Assembly: GCA_963521065.1 (NCBI GenBank)
Contig: CAUQTI010000013.1
Location: 33,125-97,124 of the forward strand
Direction of reading: 5' to 3'
DNA: 64,000 nucleotides
From: IOR16 sp963521065
GTDB lineage: Bacteria; Bacillota; Clostridia; Peptostreptococcales; Anaerovoracaceae
This document shows, piece after piece, positions 54,369 to 62,172 of this stretch. Every line of letters begins with the position of its first letter. Position 1 is the stretch's first letter. Position numbers and translations under genes: made by a program. Below the pieces are notes generated by a model. The model saw nothing but the letters and a program-made list of their open reading frames with translations, was not told the origin of the DNA and ran no database searches.

Positions 54369-54958
54369 CAGTATTGGTTTCCGGCGGCGGGACTAATTTA
54401 CAAGCGGTGATTGATGCCATAGAAGCAAACGAAATTGAGGATGCCAAGATTGTGCAGATCATTTCCAGCAAGAAAGAAGCGTTTTCCTTGGAGCGCGCAG
54501 AAAAACACGGCATTTCTGCAAGTGTAATCGGAAAGGAAAATTATCCTGATGCAGAAAAACGAAGCATAGCACTGCTAAAAAAAATAAAAGAAAAGGAGAC
54601 CGACCTGGTCGTATTAGCCGGGTATATGAGTGTGCTCCCCGCTTCGCTCATTCAGGAATATGAAGGAAAGATAATTAACATTCACCCATCCTTAATTCCC
54701 AAATATTGCGGAAAAGGCTATTACGGAAAGCGAGTGCATCAGGCGGTGCTCGCTGCCGGAGAGACGCAGAGCGGCGCGACCGTTCACTTTGTAGATGAGG
54801 GTGTGGATACTGGTGAAATTATTTTACAGGAATGTGTTCCGGTATTGGAAACGGATAGTGCGGATACCCTGGCTGCAAGAGTGCTGGTTACAGAACATAA
54901 AATATTGATTCAAGCGATAAAAAAATTGCTGCAAGACGAGAAAAGAGGAGGCAGGTAA
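54356..54958 (+). CDS. purN: Phosphoribosylglycinamide formyltransferase
   Basis: A 200-residue 10-formyl-THF-dependent enzyme. VSGGGTNLQAVIDA at the N-terminus, NIHPSLIPKYCGKGYYG and the GATVHFVDEGVDTGEII motif with catalytic Asn, His and Asp residues are present. It overlaps purM by 13 bases and purF by one base. Confidence 0.95.
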   Translation: MHKITVLVSGGGTNLQAVIDAIEANEIEDAKIVQIISSKKEAFSLERAEKHGISASVIGKENYPDAEKRSIALLKKIKEKETDLVVLAGYMSVLPASLIQEYEGKIINIHPSLIPKYCGKGYYGKRVHQAVLAAGETQSGATVHFVDEGVDTGEIILQECVPVLETDSADTLAARVLVTEHKILIQAIKKLLQDEKRGGR

Positions 54959-56367
54959 TGGGCGGATTATTTGGAGTGGTTTCTAAAAAAGACTGTGTAA
55001 TGGATTTGTTCTTCGGGACAGATTATCATTCACATTTGGGGACCAAGCGCGGCGGAATGTGTGTGCATGGAGAAAATGGATTTGAGCGTGCGATTCACAG
55101 CATAGAGAATGCTCCGTTCCGGACAAAGTTTGAAAAAGAAACGACGATTATGGTCGGAACAAAGGGAATCGGCAGCATCAGCGACGGTGAGCCGCAGCCC
55201 TTGACTGTCTTCAGCAGACAAGGCCATTATTCCATCGGGACCGTAGGTCGTATTAACAATAAAGAAGAAATCGTACAAGAGCTGATACGCATGGGAAGCA
55301 ACCAATTTTTAGAAATGAGCGGCGGAACAATTAATAATACAGAGCTCGTTGCAGCCTTGATTTCAACAAGCAATAACATCGTAGAAGGGATTGAGTTTGC
55401 ACAGAAAAAGATAGAAGGCTCTATTACGATTTTAATTTTGACGGAGGACTGTATGTATGCCGCCCGTGATCTTTACGGGAGAACGCCTATGATACTTGGG
55501 AAGAAAAGAGACGGTATTTGCGCAGCCTCCGAGTCCTTTGCATTTTATAATTTGGGCTATAAGCCGCTTCGTGAGCTTGGAGCAGGAGAAATTGTCCGGA
55601 TCACAGCCGATGAAGCCAAGACGGTCAGCGCACCGAAGGAAAAAATGCGAATCTGTACCTTTCTTTGGACCTACTTTGGCTACACACCGTCCTCGTACGA
55701 GGGCAAAAATGTAGAGCAGATGCGTTATCGAAATGGTGCCAGCATTGCAAGCCGCGATGAAAAAATGGATGTAGACTTTGTAGCCGGTGTGCCGGACAGT
55801 GGGACAGCACATGCACTTGGCTATGCCAATCAGTCTTGTATTCCGTATGCTCGCCCTTTGATTAAGTACACGCCGACTTGGCCGAGAAGCTTTATGCCGC
55901 AGAACCAGAAAGCCAGAGATCTCATTGCAAAAATGAAGCTGGTGCCGGTGCATGAAATCATCAGTGGAAAGAAATTCGTTTTGATTGACGATTCCATCGT
56001 GCGCGGCACACAGCTGTATGGGACGGTGAAATATCTTTATGAGAACGGTGCGAAGGAAATTCATGTTCGATCTGCCTGCCCTCCAATCATGTACGGATGC
56101 AAATACCTCAATTTCTCAAGATCCGTAAGTGACATGGATTTGATTACACGTCGTGTAATTCGAGAGCTGGAAGGCGATGACGCAAGTGAAGCGGTGTTGC
56201 AGGAATATGTGGATGCTTCCACAGAAAAACATGCTAAAATGATAGAAATGATTAAAGAAGAACTAGGGTTTACAAGCTTAAAGTACCATGAGCTTGAAGA
56301 CACGCTTGCCGCAGTAGGCGTTGAGCCGTGTAAGCTCTGCACCTATTGCTGGAATGGAAAGGAGTAA
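54958..56367 (+). CDS. purF: Amidophosphoribosyltransferase PurF with a degenerate glutaminase domain
   Basis: A 469-residue PurF homologue. The PRTase half is intact: VLIDDSIVRGT (341-351) is the PRPP loop. Cys233, Cys381, Cys458 and Cys461 match the four Fe-S ligands of Bacillus PurF. The N-terminal glutaminase half is not intact. The chain begins MGGLFGVVS instead of Met-Cys-Gly, so the Ntn cysteine is gone, and no upstream codon supplies it. The usual RYST, HNGNLTN and SDTE motifs are replaced by IGSIS (71-75), TVGRINN (95-101) and NNTE (126-129), removing the glutamine-binding Arg, oxyanion Asn and Asp. It probably still makes phosphoribosylamine, from ammonia or from another protein's glutaminase. 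The gene overlaps purN and precedes purH. Confidence 0.9.
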   Translation: MGGLFGVVSKKDCVMDLFFGTDYHSHLGTKRGGMCVHGENGFERAIHSIENAPFRTKFEKETTIMVGTKGIGSISDGEPQPLTVFSRQGHYSIGTVGRINNKEEIVQELIRMGSNQFLEMSGGTINNTELVAALISTSNNIVEGIEFAQKKIEGSITILILTEDCMYAARDLYGRTPMILGKKRDGICAASESFAFYNLGYKPLRELGAGEIVRITADEAKTVSAPKEKMRICTFLWTYFGYTPSSYEGKNVEQMRYRNGASIASRDEKMDVDFVAGVPDSGTAHALGYANQSCIPYARPLIKYTPTWPRSFMPQNQKARDLIAKMKLVPVHEIISGKKFVLIDDSIVRGTQLYGTVKYLYENGAKEIHVRSACPPIMYGCKYLNFSRSVSDMDLITRRVIRELEGDDASEAVLQEYVDASTEKHAKMIEMIKEELGFTSLKYHELEDTLAAVGVEPCKLCTYCWNGKE

Positions 56368-56370
56368 AAC

Positions 56371-57906
56371 ATGAGAGCATTAATCAGCGTTTCAGATAAG
56401 ACGGGCGTCATCGAATTTGCAAAAAAATTGGAGTCGCTTGGCGTGCAAATTATTTCGACCGGAGGCACGGCAAGCCGCTTGAAGGAAGAGGGGGTCTCGG
56501 TAATGGGAATCTCCGAAGTAACCGGTTTTCCGGAATGCTTGGATGGACGGGTGAAGACGTTGCATCCTGCAGTGCATGGCGGAATTTTGGCAATGCGGGA
56601 AAATCCAGCGCATATGCAACAGATAAAAGAGCTGAATATTGAAACGATTGATATTGTGGCAATTAATTTATATCCTTTTAAACAGACAATTTTAAAAGAA
56701 GACGCTTCTTTAGAGGAAGCAATTGAAAACATTGACATCGGAGGGCCGACGATGCTTCGTTCCGCGGCAAAAAATCACAGGGATGTTGTGGTTGTCTGCG
56801 ATCCGGCAGATTATGAAGCAGTCGCCGAAGAGCTAAGCGGCAGCGGAACGGTTTCCTACGATACAAAATATAGACTGGCATTAAAAGTATTTCAGCATAC
56901 CGCGGCATATGATGCGTTGATTTCAGAGTATCTTAGAAAGCAGATTCAAGGGGAATTGCCGGAGCAGCTCACGCTGACGTTTGAGAAGGCGCAGGAGCTG
57001 CGTTATGGGGAAAATCCACATCAGAAAGCATGGTATTATAAAGAGATTACTCCGCAGAAGGGAGACCTCGTCAATGCCGTCCAGCTTCATGGGAAGGAGC
57101 TTTCCTTCAACAACATCAACGATACAAATGGTGCGCTCGAAGCGTTAAAAGAATTTCAAGAACCGGCTGTCGTTGCAGTAAAGCATGCAAACCCATGTGG
57201 TGTAGGAATCGGTGCAGACCTCTATGAGGCATACCTTAAGGCATATGAAGCAGACCCTGTTTCTATTTACGGAGGAATTGTCGCAGCGAACCGCGCGATT
57301 GATGAAAAGACTGCGTTAGAAATCAGTAAAATTTTTGTGGAGATTATCATCGCGCCCGACTTTACAGAAGAAGCGCTTGCCGTATTGATGCAGAAAAAAA
57401 ACCTGCGTCTTCTAAAGCTGCCTGCGATTTCAGAAGCAATTGCAGAGGGGACTTTGACTTTAAAGAAAGTGACGGGAGGCCTTTTAGTACAGGAAGCTGA
57501 CACGATTCTCTTTGAAGAAGGCGATTTAAAGGTAGTGACGAAGCGTGCACCGAATGAACAAGAGATGGAGGATATGCGCTTTGCGATGAGGGTTGTAAAG
57601 CACATTAAATCCAACGGGATTGTCGTTGCAAAGGATAAACGGACGCTGGGAATCGGGCCGGGGCAGGTTAATCGAATCTGGGCAGTTGAAAATTCGGTAA
57701 AGCAAGCGACCGGAGATGCGAAGGGTGCTGTACTTGCTTCTGATGCATTTTTTCCGTTTGATGACTGTGTGCAGGCAGCAGCTGCGGCAGGGATTACCGC
57801 AATCATACAGCCGGGAGGGTCGATTCGCGATGAAGAGTCGATTCAAAAAGCAAACGAGCTTGGGATTGCAATGGTCTTTACGGGAGCGCGTCATTTTAAG
57901 CACTGA
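56371..57906 (+). CDS. purH: Bifunctional AICAR transformylase/IMP cyclohydrolase
   Basis: A 511-residue bifunctional enzyme. The N-terminal cyclohydrolase has SVSDKTGVIEFAKKL, ISTGGTA and DGRVKTLHPAVHGG. The C-terminal transformylase starts around 200 (LRYGENPHQKAWYY) and has VKHANPCGVG and IGPGQVNRIWAVE. It performs the last two steps to IMP. It starts 3 bases after purF. Confidence 0.96.
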   Translation: MRALISVSDKTGVIEFAKKLESLGVQIISTGGTASRLKEEGVSVMGISEVTGFPECLDGRVKTLHPAVHGGILAMRENPAHMQQIKELNIETIDIVAINLYPFKQTILKEDASLEEAIENIDIGGPTMLRSAAKNHRDVVVVCDPADYEAVAEELSGSGTVSYDTKYRLALKVFQHTAAYDALISEYLRKQIQGELPEQLTLTFEKAQELRYGENPHQKAWYYKEITPQKGDLVNAVQLHGKELSFNNINDTNGALEALKEFQEPAVVAVKHANPCGVGIGADLYEAYLKAYEADPVSIYGGIVAANRAIDEKTALEISKIFVEIIIAPDFTEEALAVLMQKKNLRLLKLPAISEAIAEGTLTLKKVTGGLLVQEADTILFEEGDLKVVTKRAPNEQEMEDMRFAMRVVKHIKSNGIVVAKDKRTLGIGPGQVNRIWAVENSVKQATGDAKGAVLASDAFFPFDDCVQAAAAAGITAIIQPGGSIRDEESIQKANELGIAMVFTGARHFKH

Positions 57907-57983
57907 TGCTGTAAAAGGCCGTATTGCTGTTTCAAACAGGGGATGCCCCTTTAGAGAAACAAACCGGGAAATGAGGAAATGAA

Positions 57984-59267
57984 ATGAAGATTTTGATTGT
58001 GGGAAGCGGCGGAAGAGAGCACGCGATTGCATGGAAATTGAGGAAAAGTCCCCGTGTGACGAAATTGTATTGTGCACCTGGAAATGCGGGAATTGCAGAG
58101 CAGGCAGAATGCATTGCACTGGAAGCAGAAAACATAGACGGCATTTGTTCCTTTGCGAAGAAAGAAAATATAGATATGGTAGTAGTAGGGCCGGAGGTTC
58201 CGCTTTCGATGGGAATCGTGGATGCATTGACGAAAGAAGGCATCAAGGCATTTGGGCCGGATAAAAACTGCGCGCAGCTGGAAGGAAGCAAGGCATTTAC
58301 AAAAGCCTTCCTAGCACGCCATGCTATCCCTACCGCGGGGTATCGTGAATTTACGGATAAGGAGGAGCTGAAAAAAGCGGTAGGGCTCTTTGGTTATCCG
58401 ATGGTGCTGAAAGCAGACGGGCTTGCAGCTGGAAAAGGCGTTGTTATCGCGGAAAATCAAGCGGAAGCGCAAAAGGCAATTGAAGAAATGATGGGAGACA
58501 AAATCTTTGGAAGCGCCGGAGAAAAAATTGTTGTTGAAGAATTTCTCACGGGGATTGAAGCCTCTATGTTGTGCTTTGTCGATGGAAGTGTGATTGTACC
58601 GATGGAATCGGCGCAGGATTACAAGCGTATTTTTGATGGAGACAAGGGGCCGAATACAGGCGGTATGGGGACGTATTCACCAAGCTTACTTTTTAACGAG
58701 GAATTGGAGCAGCAGATTCGGGAAAGCATTTTAGAGCCGACCTTACGCGGCTTTAAGAAGGACGGATTAAACTTTAAAGGAGTGCTGTTTATTGGCTTAA
58801 TGATTGGAGATGACGGACCGAAGGTCATTGAATTCAATAATCGTTTTGGAGACCCGGAAACGCAGTCGGTGCTAGCTCGCATGGACTCGGATTTGCTGAG
58901 TATCTTCGAAGCTGTGATTGACGGAACACTTGCGGAGCAGGAAATCAAATGGAGCGGCGACAAGGCAGTCTGCGTTGTGCTCGCGTCGGAAGGATACCCG
59001 GGAAATTATCCAAAAGGGAAGCGAATCGCCGGATTGAAAAAGGTGGATGCTGATGTCATGGTGTTTCATGCAGGGACTGCGTTTGGGAGTGGGCTCGATG
59101 AAAATGGAGAGCTGCCGATCTTAACAAGCGGAGGCCGTGTTTTGGGTGTGACCGCAATCGGAAAAACACATGAGGAAGCGAGATCGAAAGCGTTTGAGAA
59201 TGTAAAAAGAATTCATTTTGAAGGGATGCAATACCGTAACGATATTGGATGTATTATAAAAAAATAG
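57984..59267 (+). CDS. purD: Phosphoribosylamine-glycine ligase
   Basis: A 427-residue ATP-grasp enzyme. MKILIVGSGGREHAIAWKL, VVGPEVPLSMGIVDAL, LKADGLAAGKGVVIA and IEFNNRFGDPETQ are diagnostic. It uses the unstable phosphoribosylamine made by PurF. Last gene of the operon, followed by a terminator. Confidence 0.96.
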   Translation: MKILIVGSGGREHAIAWKLRKSPRVTKLYCAPGNAGIAEQAECIALEAENIDGICSFAKKENIDMVVVGPEVPLSMGIVDALTKEGIKAFGPDKNCAQLEGSKAFTKAFLARHAIPTAGYREFTDKEELKKAVGLFGYPMVLKADGLAAGKGVVIAENQAEAQKAIEEMMGDKIFGSAGEKIVVEEFLTGIEASMLCFVDGSVIVPMESAQDYKRIFDGDKGPNTGGMGTYSPSLLFNEELEQQIRESILEPTLRGFKKDGLNFKGVLFIGLMIGDDGPKVIEFNNRFGDPETQSVLARMDSDLLSIFEAVIDGTLAEQEIKWSGDKAVCVVLASEGYPGNYPKGKRIAGLKKVDADVMVFHAGTAFGSGLDENGELPILTSGGRVLGVTAIGKTHEEARSKAFENVKRIHFEGMQYRNDIGCIIKK

Positions 59268-59277
59268 AAAATACGAG

Positions 59278-59315
59278 ACGGCGGGTTTTAAATTTATTTG
59301 AAATCAGCCGTTTTT
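59278..59315 (+). terminator. Terminator after purD
   Basis: ACGGC (59278-59282) pairs with GCCGT (59307-59311), extended by a TTT/AAA pairing, followed by TTTTTG. It closes the purine operon. Confidence 0.65.
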
Positions 59316-59392
59316 GTAAGGCATGTATAGGCTCTTAGCCACAGTCTACATTTGTCTGGAAGTGTGTAATTATAAATTGTGACTTATTCTCC

Positions 59393-59444
59393 TTGACACC
59401 CAAGCTACTATGCATTACAGTATAGATGCTACTTGGTAATGCAT
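59393..59444 (+). promoter_or_regulatory. Promoter with overlapping inverted repeat of the PadR operon
   Basis: A perfect TTGACA (59393-59398), 17 bases, TACAGT (59416-59421). ATGCATTAC (59410-59418) and its exact inverse GTAATGCAT (59436-59444) flank an inner AGTA/TACT pair, with the first arm over the -10. This is a strong operator candidate for the PadR-type regulator encoded downstream. Confidence 0.75.
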
Positions 59445-59469
59445 AATACTAAAAAAGGGGTGTTTTGAT

Positions 59470-60153
59470 ATGAAACGAAGAAAATTGATAAAAGAGACAG
59501 CTTACTATAGTGAGAAACTGACAGCAGAAAATCAGAAATTATTTGAGAAAATTTTGCTGACAATTCGATATTCCCGCCTCAGTGAAACCGATGCCGAAGG
59601 ATTCAGTCATCATTGCCTGAATTTGTTTTTGCAGGCGGAAAAAGAAGGCGTTCCGGTAAAAACGGTTTTGGGTACCGATGATCTTGACGATTTTTGTGCA
59701 GATTACATTGAACAGGTATATGGAGCTTACAGCCTGCCCAAAAAGCTTTTATTGAAGCTTTATTATATTCCGGAAATTCTTTTCCTATTTACAGGTCTGT
59801 TTGGAATGCTGCTAAATCTCTTGATTCCATCTTGGATAGAGTATCGTAAATTCACCTTCGATGTGGGAGTACCGCTTTCTTTAGTGACAAACAGTATTCT
59901 CGCCATTGGGGTTGTATCTCTTGTTTTACATTTTATGGATCGGTGGATCCTTTCCTGGGAAGAGCTGAAAAAGGCGCAGAAAAGAAAATGGCTCTTTTTA
60001 CTCTGGGGAGGGAATGCTCTTATCATTGGAATCTTTGTTCTGAGCATATTTTACCTCAATCAAATCGTATTCCATGTGAACTTTCTCGTATTTCTTTTGG
60101 TGTGTGTGATTTTAGACCGCTTGATGTGTTACGCGTCGGAAAAGATGAATTAG
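59470..60153 (+). CDS. PadR-associated membrane protein of unknown function
   Basis: A 227-residue protein. About 90 cytosolic residues of helical, charged sequence (with GTDDLDDFCADYIEQVYG resembling the HAAS/DUF1129-type N-terminal region) are followed by four hydrophobic helices at about 97-117, 130-152, 172-193 and 198-216. I know such proteins as partners of PadR regulators in Firmicutes, but not their job. GGGG precedes the ATG. It is 12 bases upstream of the PadR gene. Confidence 0.75.
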   Translation: MKRRKLIKETAYYSEKLTAENQKLFEKILLTIRYSRLSETDAEGFSHHCLNLFLQAEKEGVPVKTVLGTDDLDDFCADYIEQVYGAYSLPKKLLLKLYYIPEILFLFTGLFGMLLNLLIPSWIEYRKFTFDVGVPLSLVTNSILAIGVVSLVLHFMDRWILSWEELKKAQKRKWLFLLWGGNALIIGIFVLSIFYLNQIVFHVNFLVFLLVCVILDRLMCYASEKMN

Positions 60154-60165
60154 GAGAAGCAGGAT

Positions 60166-60507
60166 ATGAATAACAAATCACAATTATTAAAAGGAAGCTT
60201 AGAAGGCTGTGTATTAAAGATTATTGAAGCAAAAGGAGAAACTTACGGATATGAAATTGCAAAGCTTCTGAGGGAGAATGGATTTGCAGATATCGCGGAA
60301 GGGACACTGTATCCGCTTTACACGCGTTTGGAGAAAAATAGAGCCATTGAAAGCTTCTCTCGCAAGTCTGCGCTTGGACCTTCTCGAAAATATTACAGAT
60401 TGACTGCAAAGGGGAAAGAAGAGCTGCAGGAATTTATCGCTGATTGGGAGGCTTTGGCAATGAGCATTCATCGTATTTTGAATGGAAGGATTGAATTTAA
60501 TGAGTAA
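60166..60507 (+). CDS. PadR-family transcriptional regulator
   Basis: A 113-residue winged-helix regulator. LKGSLEGCVLKIIEAKGETYGYEI, EGTLYPLYTRLEKN and SRKYYRLTAKGKEEL are the PadR core motifs. It lacks the long C-terminal domain of large PadR proteins. It is likely autoregulatory via the inverted repeat at 59410-59444 and paired with the membrane protein gene before it. Confidence 0.92.
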   Translation: MNNKSQLLKGSLEGCVLKIIEAKGETYGYEIAKLLRENGFADIAEGTLYPLYTRLEKNRAIESFSRKSALGPSRKYYRLTAKGKEELQEFIADWEALAMSIHRILNGRIEFNE

Positions 60508-60622
60508 GTGATTACCGAAAAGGTAGACTTAAATGGATTTATTCTTTTCTTCACTCGAAGGTTGTGATAAGATTCGATAGAATAGCAGAAAAAAGAAGCT
60601 TAAAAAAGAAAAGGAGAAAAAG

Positions 60623-61669
60623 ATGAGCCATCCGGAGTTTTCACCCATTCAATTTCAAGATGGAATGCTTTTAATTTTAGATCAAACGAGACTGCCAATC
60701 GCGACAGAGTACCTCGAATTGCGTACAAAAGAGGAGGTTTGGGATGCCATCCATAAGCTTCGCGTCCGCGGGGCACCGGCAATTGGGATTGCTGCCGCCT
60801 ACGGAATGTATGTTTCTCTTAGGGAGAGCCGCGAGACAGAATATGAGGGGTTTTATGCAGAGCTTTGTCTGACGAAGGAATACCTGAACTCTGCGAGACC
60901 GACAGCTGTGAACCTTTCTTGGGCATTATTGCGCATGGAACACTGTGTAGTGGAAAATAAAGGGCGACCGATTGAGGAAATAAAAGCCGGAATGCTTGAA
61001 GAAGCGGTGCAGATTCAAAGAGAAGAAGAAGCGGCATGCAGAGCAATGGGAGAGCACGGGCTTTCTCTTTTGAAATCGGGAATGGGGATTCTAACCCATT
61101 GCAATGCGGGTATTCTTGCGACCTCGAAGTATGGCACTGCGCTGGCACCGCTTTATGTAGGAAAAGAACAGGGGTTTTCGTTCAATGTTTTCGCAGATGA
61201 GACGAGGCCGCTTTTGCAGGGGGCACGTTTGACCGCGTGGGAGCTGCAGCAGTCCGGTATTCCCGTTACACTAATCTGTGATAATATGGCGGCAACCGTC
61301 ATGAAAAATGGATGGATTGATGCGATATTGGTAGGCTGCGACCGCATGGCAGCAAATGGTGACGGTGCAAATAAAATCGGCACCTCTGGCGTTGCAATCC
61401 TTGCGAAGGAATATGGAATCCCGTTTTATATGTGTGTGCCAACCTCTACCATTGATCTTGCGACACCGACTGGCGCAGAAATTCAAATTGAATTGCGAGA
61501 CGGAAAGGAAATCGTCCAGATGTGGTATGAAAAGGAGATGGCACCAGCGGGTATTCAGACATACAATCCGGCTTTTGACGTAACGGATGCAAAGTATATT
61601 ACAGCAGTGATTACGGAAAAAGGGATTGCATATCCGCCATATGAAGAGAGCCTAAAAAATCTTTTATAA
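60623..61669 (+). CDS. mtnA: S-methyl-5-thioribose-1-phosphate isomerase
   Basis: A 348-residue aldose-ketose isomerase of methionine salvage. Catalytic Cys160 (THCNAG) and Asp240 (GCDRMAANGD) are at the positions known from Bacillus MtnA. VRGAPAIGIAAAYG and AVNLSWAL are also typical. The other salvage genes are absent here, so it may work in a different methylthioribose shunt or with genes elsewhere. AAAGGAGAAAAAG precedes the ATG. Confidence 0.94.
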   Translation: MSHPEFSPIQFQDGMLLILDQTRLPIATEYLELRTKEEVWDAIHKLRVRGAPAIGIAAAYGMYVSLRESRETEYEGFYAELCLTKEYLNSARPTAVNLSWALLRMEHCVVENKGRPIEEIKAGMLEEAVQIQREEEAACRAMGEHGLSLLKSGMGILTHCNAGILATSKYGTALAPLYVGKEQGFSFNVFADETRPLLQGARLTAWELQQSGIPVTLICDNMAATVMKNGWIDAILVGCDRMAANGDGANKIGTSGVAILAKEYGIPFYMCVPTSTIDLATPTGAEIQIELRDGKEIVQMWYEKEMAPAGIQTYNPAFDVTDAKYITAVITEKGIAYPPYEESLKNLL

Positions 61670-61775
61670 GAGAAATATAAGAGAAAGAGAGATTTGAAGA
61701 AACCGCGATGCAACAAAAAGGAAAGGCAGAGAGGGGAAGGTAGTTTTTTCTTTCTCTCTCCCTATGAAAAATGCC

Positions 61776-61804
61776 TTGACAATTTTTTTTTAAAATGATA
61801 AATT
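61776..61804 (+). promoter_or_regulatory. Promoter of the T-box/SSS transporter unit
   Basis: A perfect TTGACA (61776-61781), 17 bases, TAAATT (61799-61804). It leads directly into the T-box leader. Confidence 0.6.
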
Positions 61805-61827
61805 AATTCTAATTAAAAAATAAAAAC

Positions 61828-62090
61828 GTGGACCAGAAACAAGTAAGCTTATGGGATATCAACAGAGAGTTGCCGGACGGTGAGAGGCGCAGGGAAGACA
61901 TAAGGTGAATACATTCTGCGAGTTGCTCATCAAAAGGAAATCCGAGTAGATTGAGACGGAAGCACCCGTTATCGTGCTGGAGTATGTTTGTACTCGACAA
62001 GGCATAACTTGTAAGGGTTATGTAAATTGAGGTGGTACCACGGGAGCAGCCCGTCCTCTGAAGTGAATTCAGAAGATGGGTTTTTTTTGT
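61828..62090 (+). ncRNA. T-box leader with tyrosine (UAC) specifier
   Basis: A complete T-box. Stem I has the loop-E strand AGTA (61842), helix CTTATG/CATAAG (61847-61852 with 61899-61904) and GAA followed by the specifier TAC (61910-61912) and A, the usual GAA-NNN-A arrangement. The distal loop has AGAGAGTTGCCGG. The T-box sequence is GAGGTGGTACCACGG (62029-62043); its UGGU bulge pairs with tRNA discriminator A, as in tRNA-Tyr. The terminator is CCCGTCCTCTGAA/TTCAGAAGATGGG with a T8 run. Uncharged tRNA-Tyr should allow read-through into the transporter gene. Confidence 0.9.
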
Positions 62091-62172
62091 TGCATTGATG
62101 TCAGTGCAAGAAGAGAGCCCTTGAAAGAAAAAAGTAGGAATGTAGGTTTGTAGGAAGAGGAGTAAAAAAAAA

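Noticed and set aside
54958..54990. Alternative purF start that would restore an N-terminal cysteine
   Set aside because: The in-frame codons just before the ATG encode no Cys and belong to purN; the other glutaminase residues are missing as well.
55432..56064. A 210-codon reverse-strand frame inside purF
   Set aside because: Antisense shadow of the PRTase domain; no recognisable motif and an unlikely composition.
57526..58227. A 233-codon reverse-strand frame across purH and purD
   Set aside because: It spans two recognisable genes on the other strand and has no start signals.
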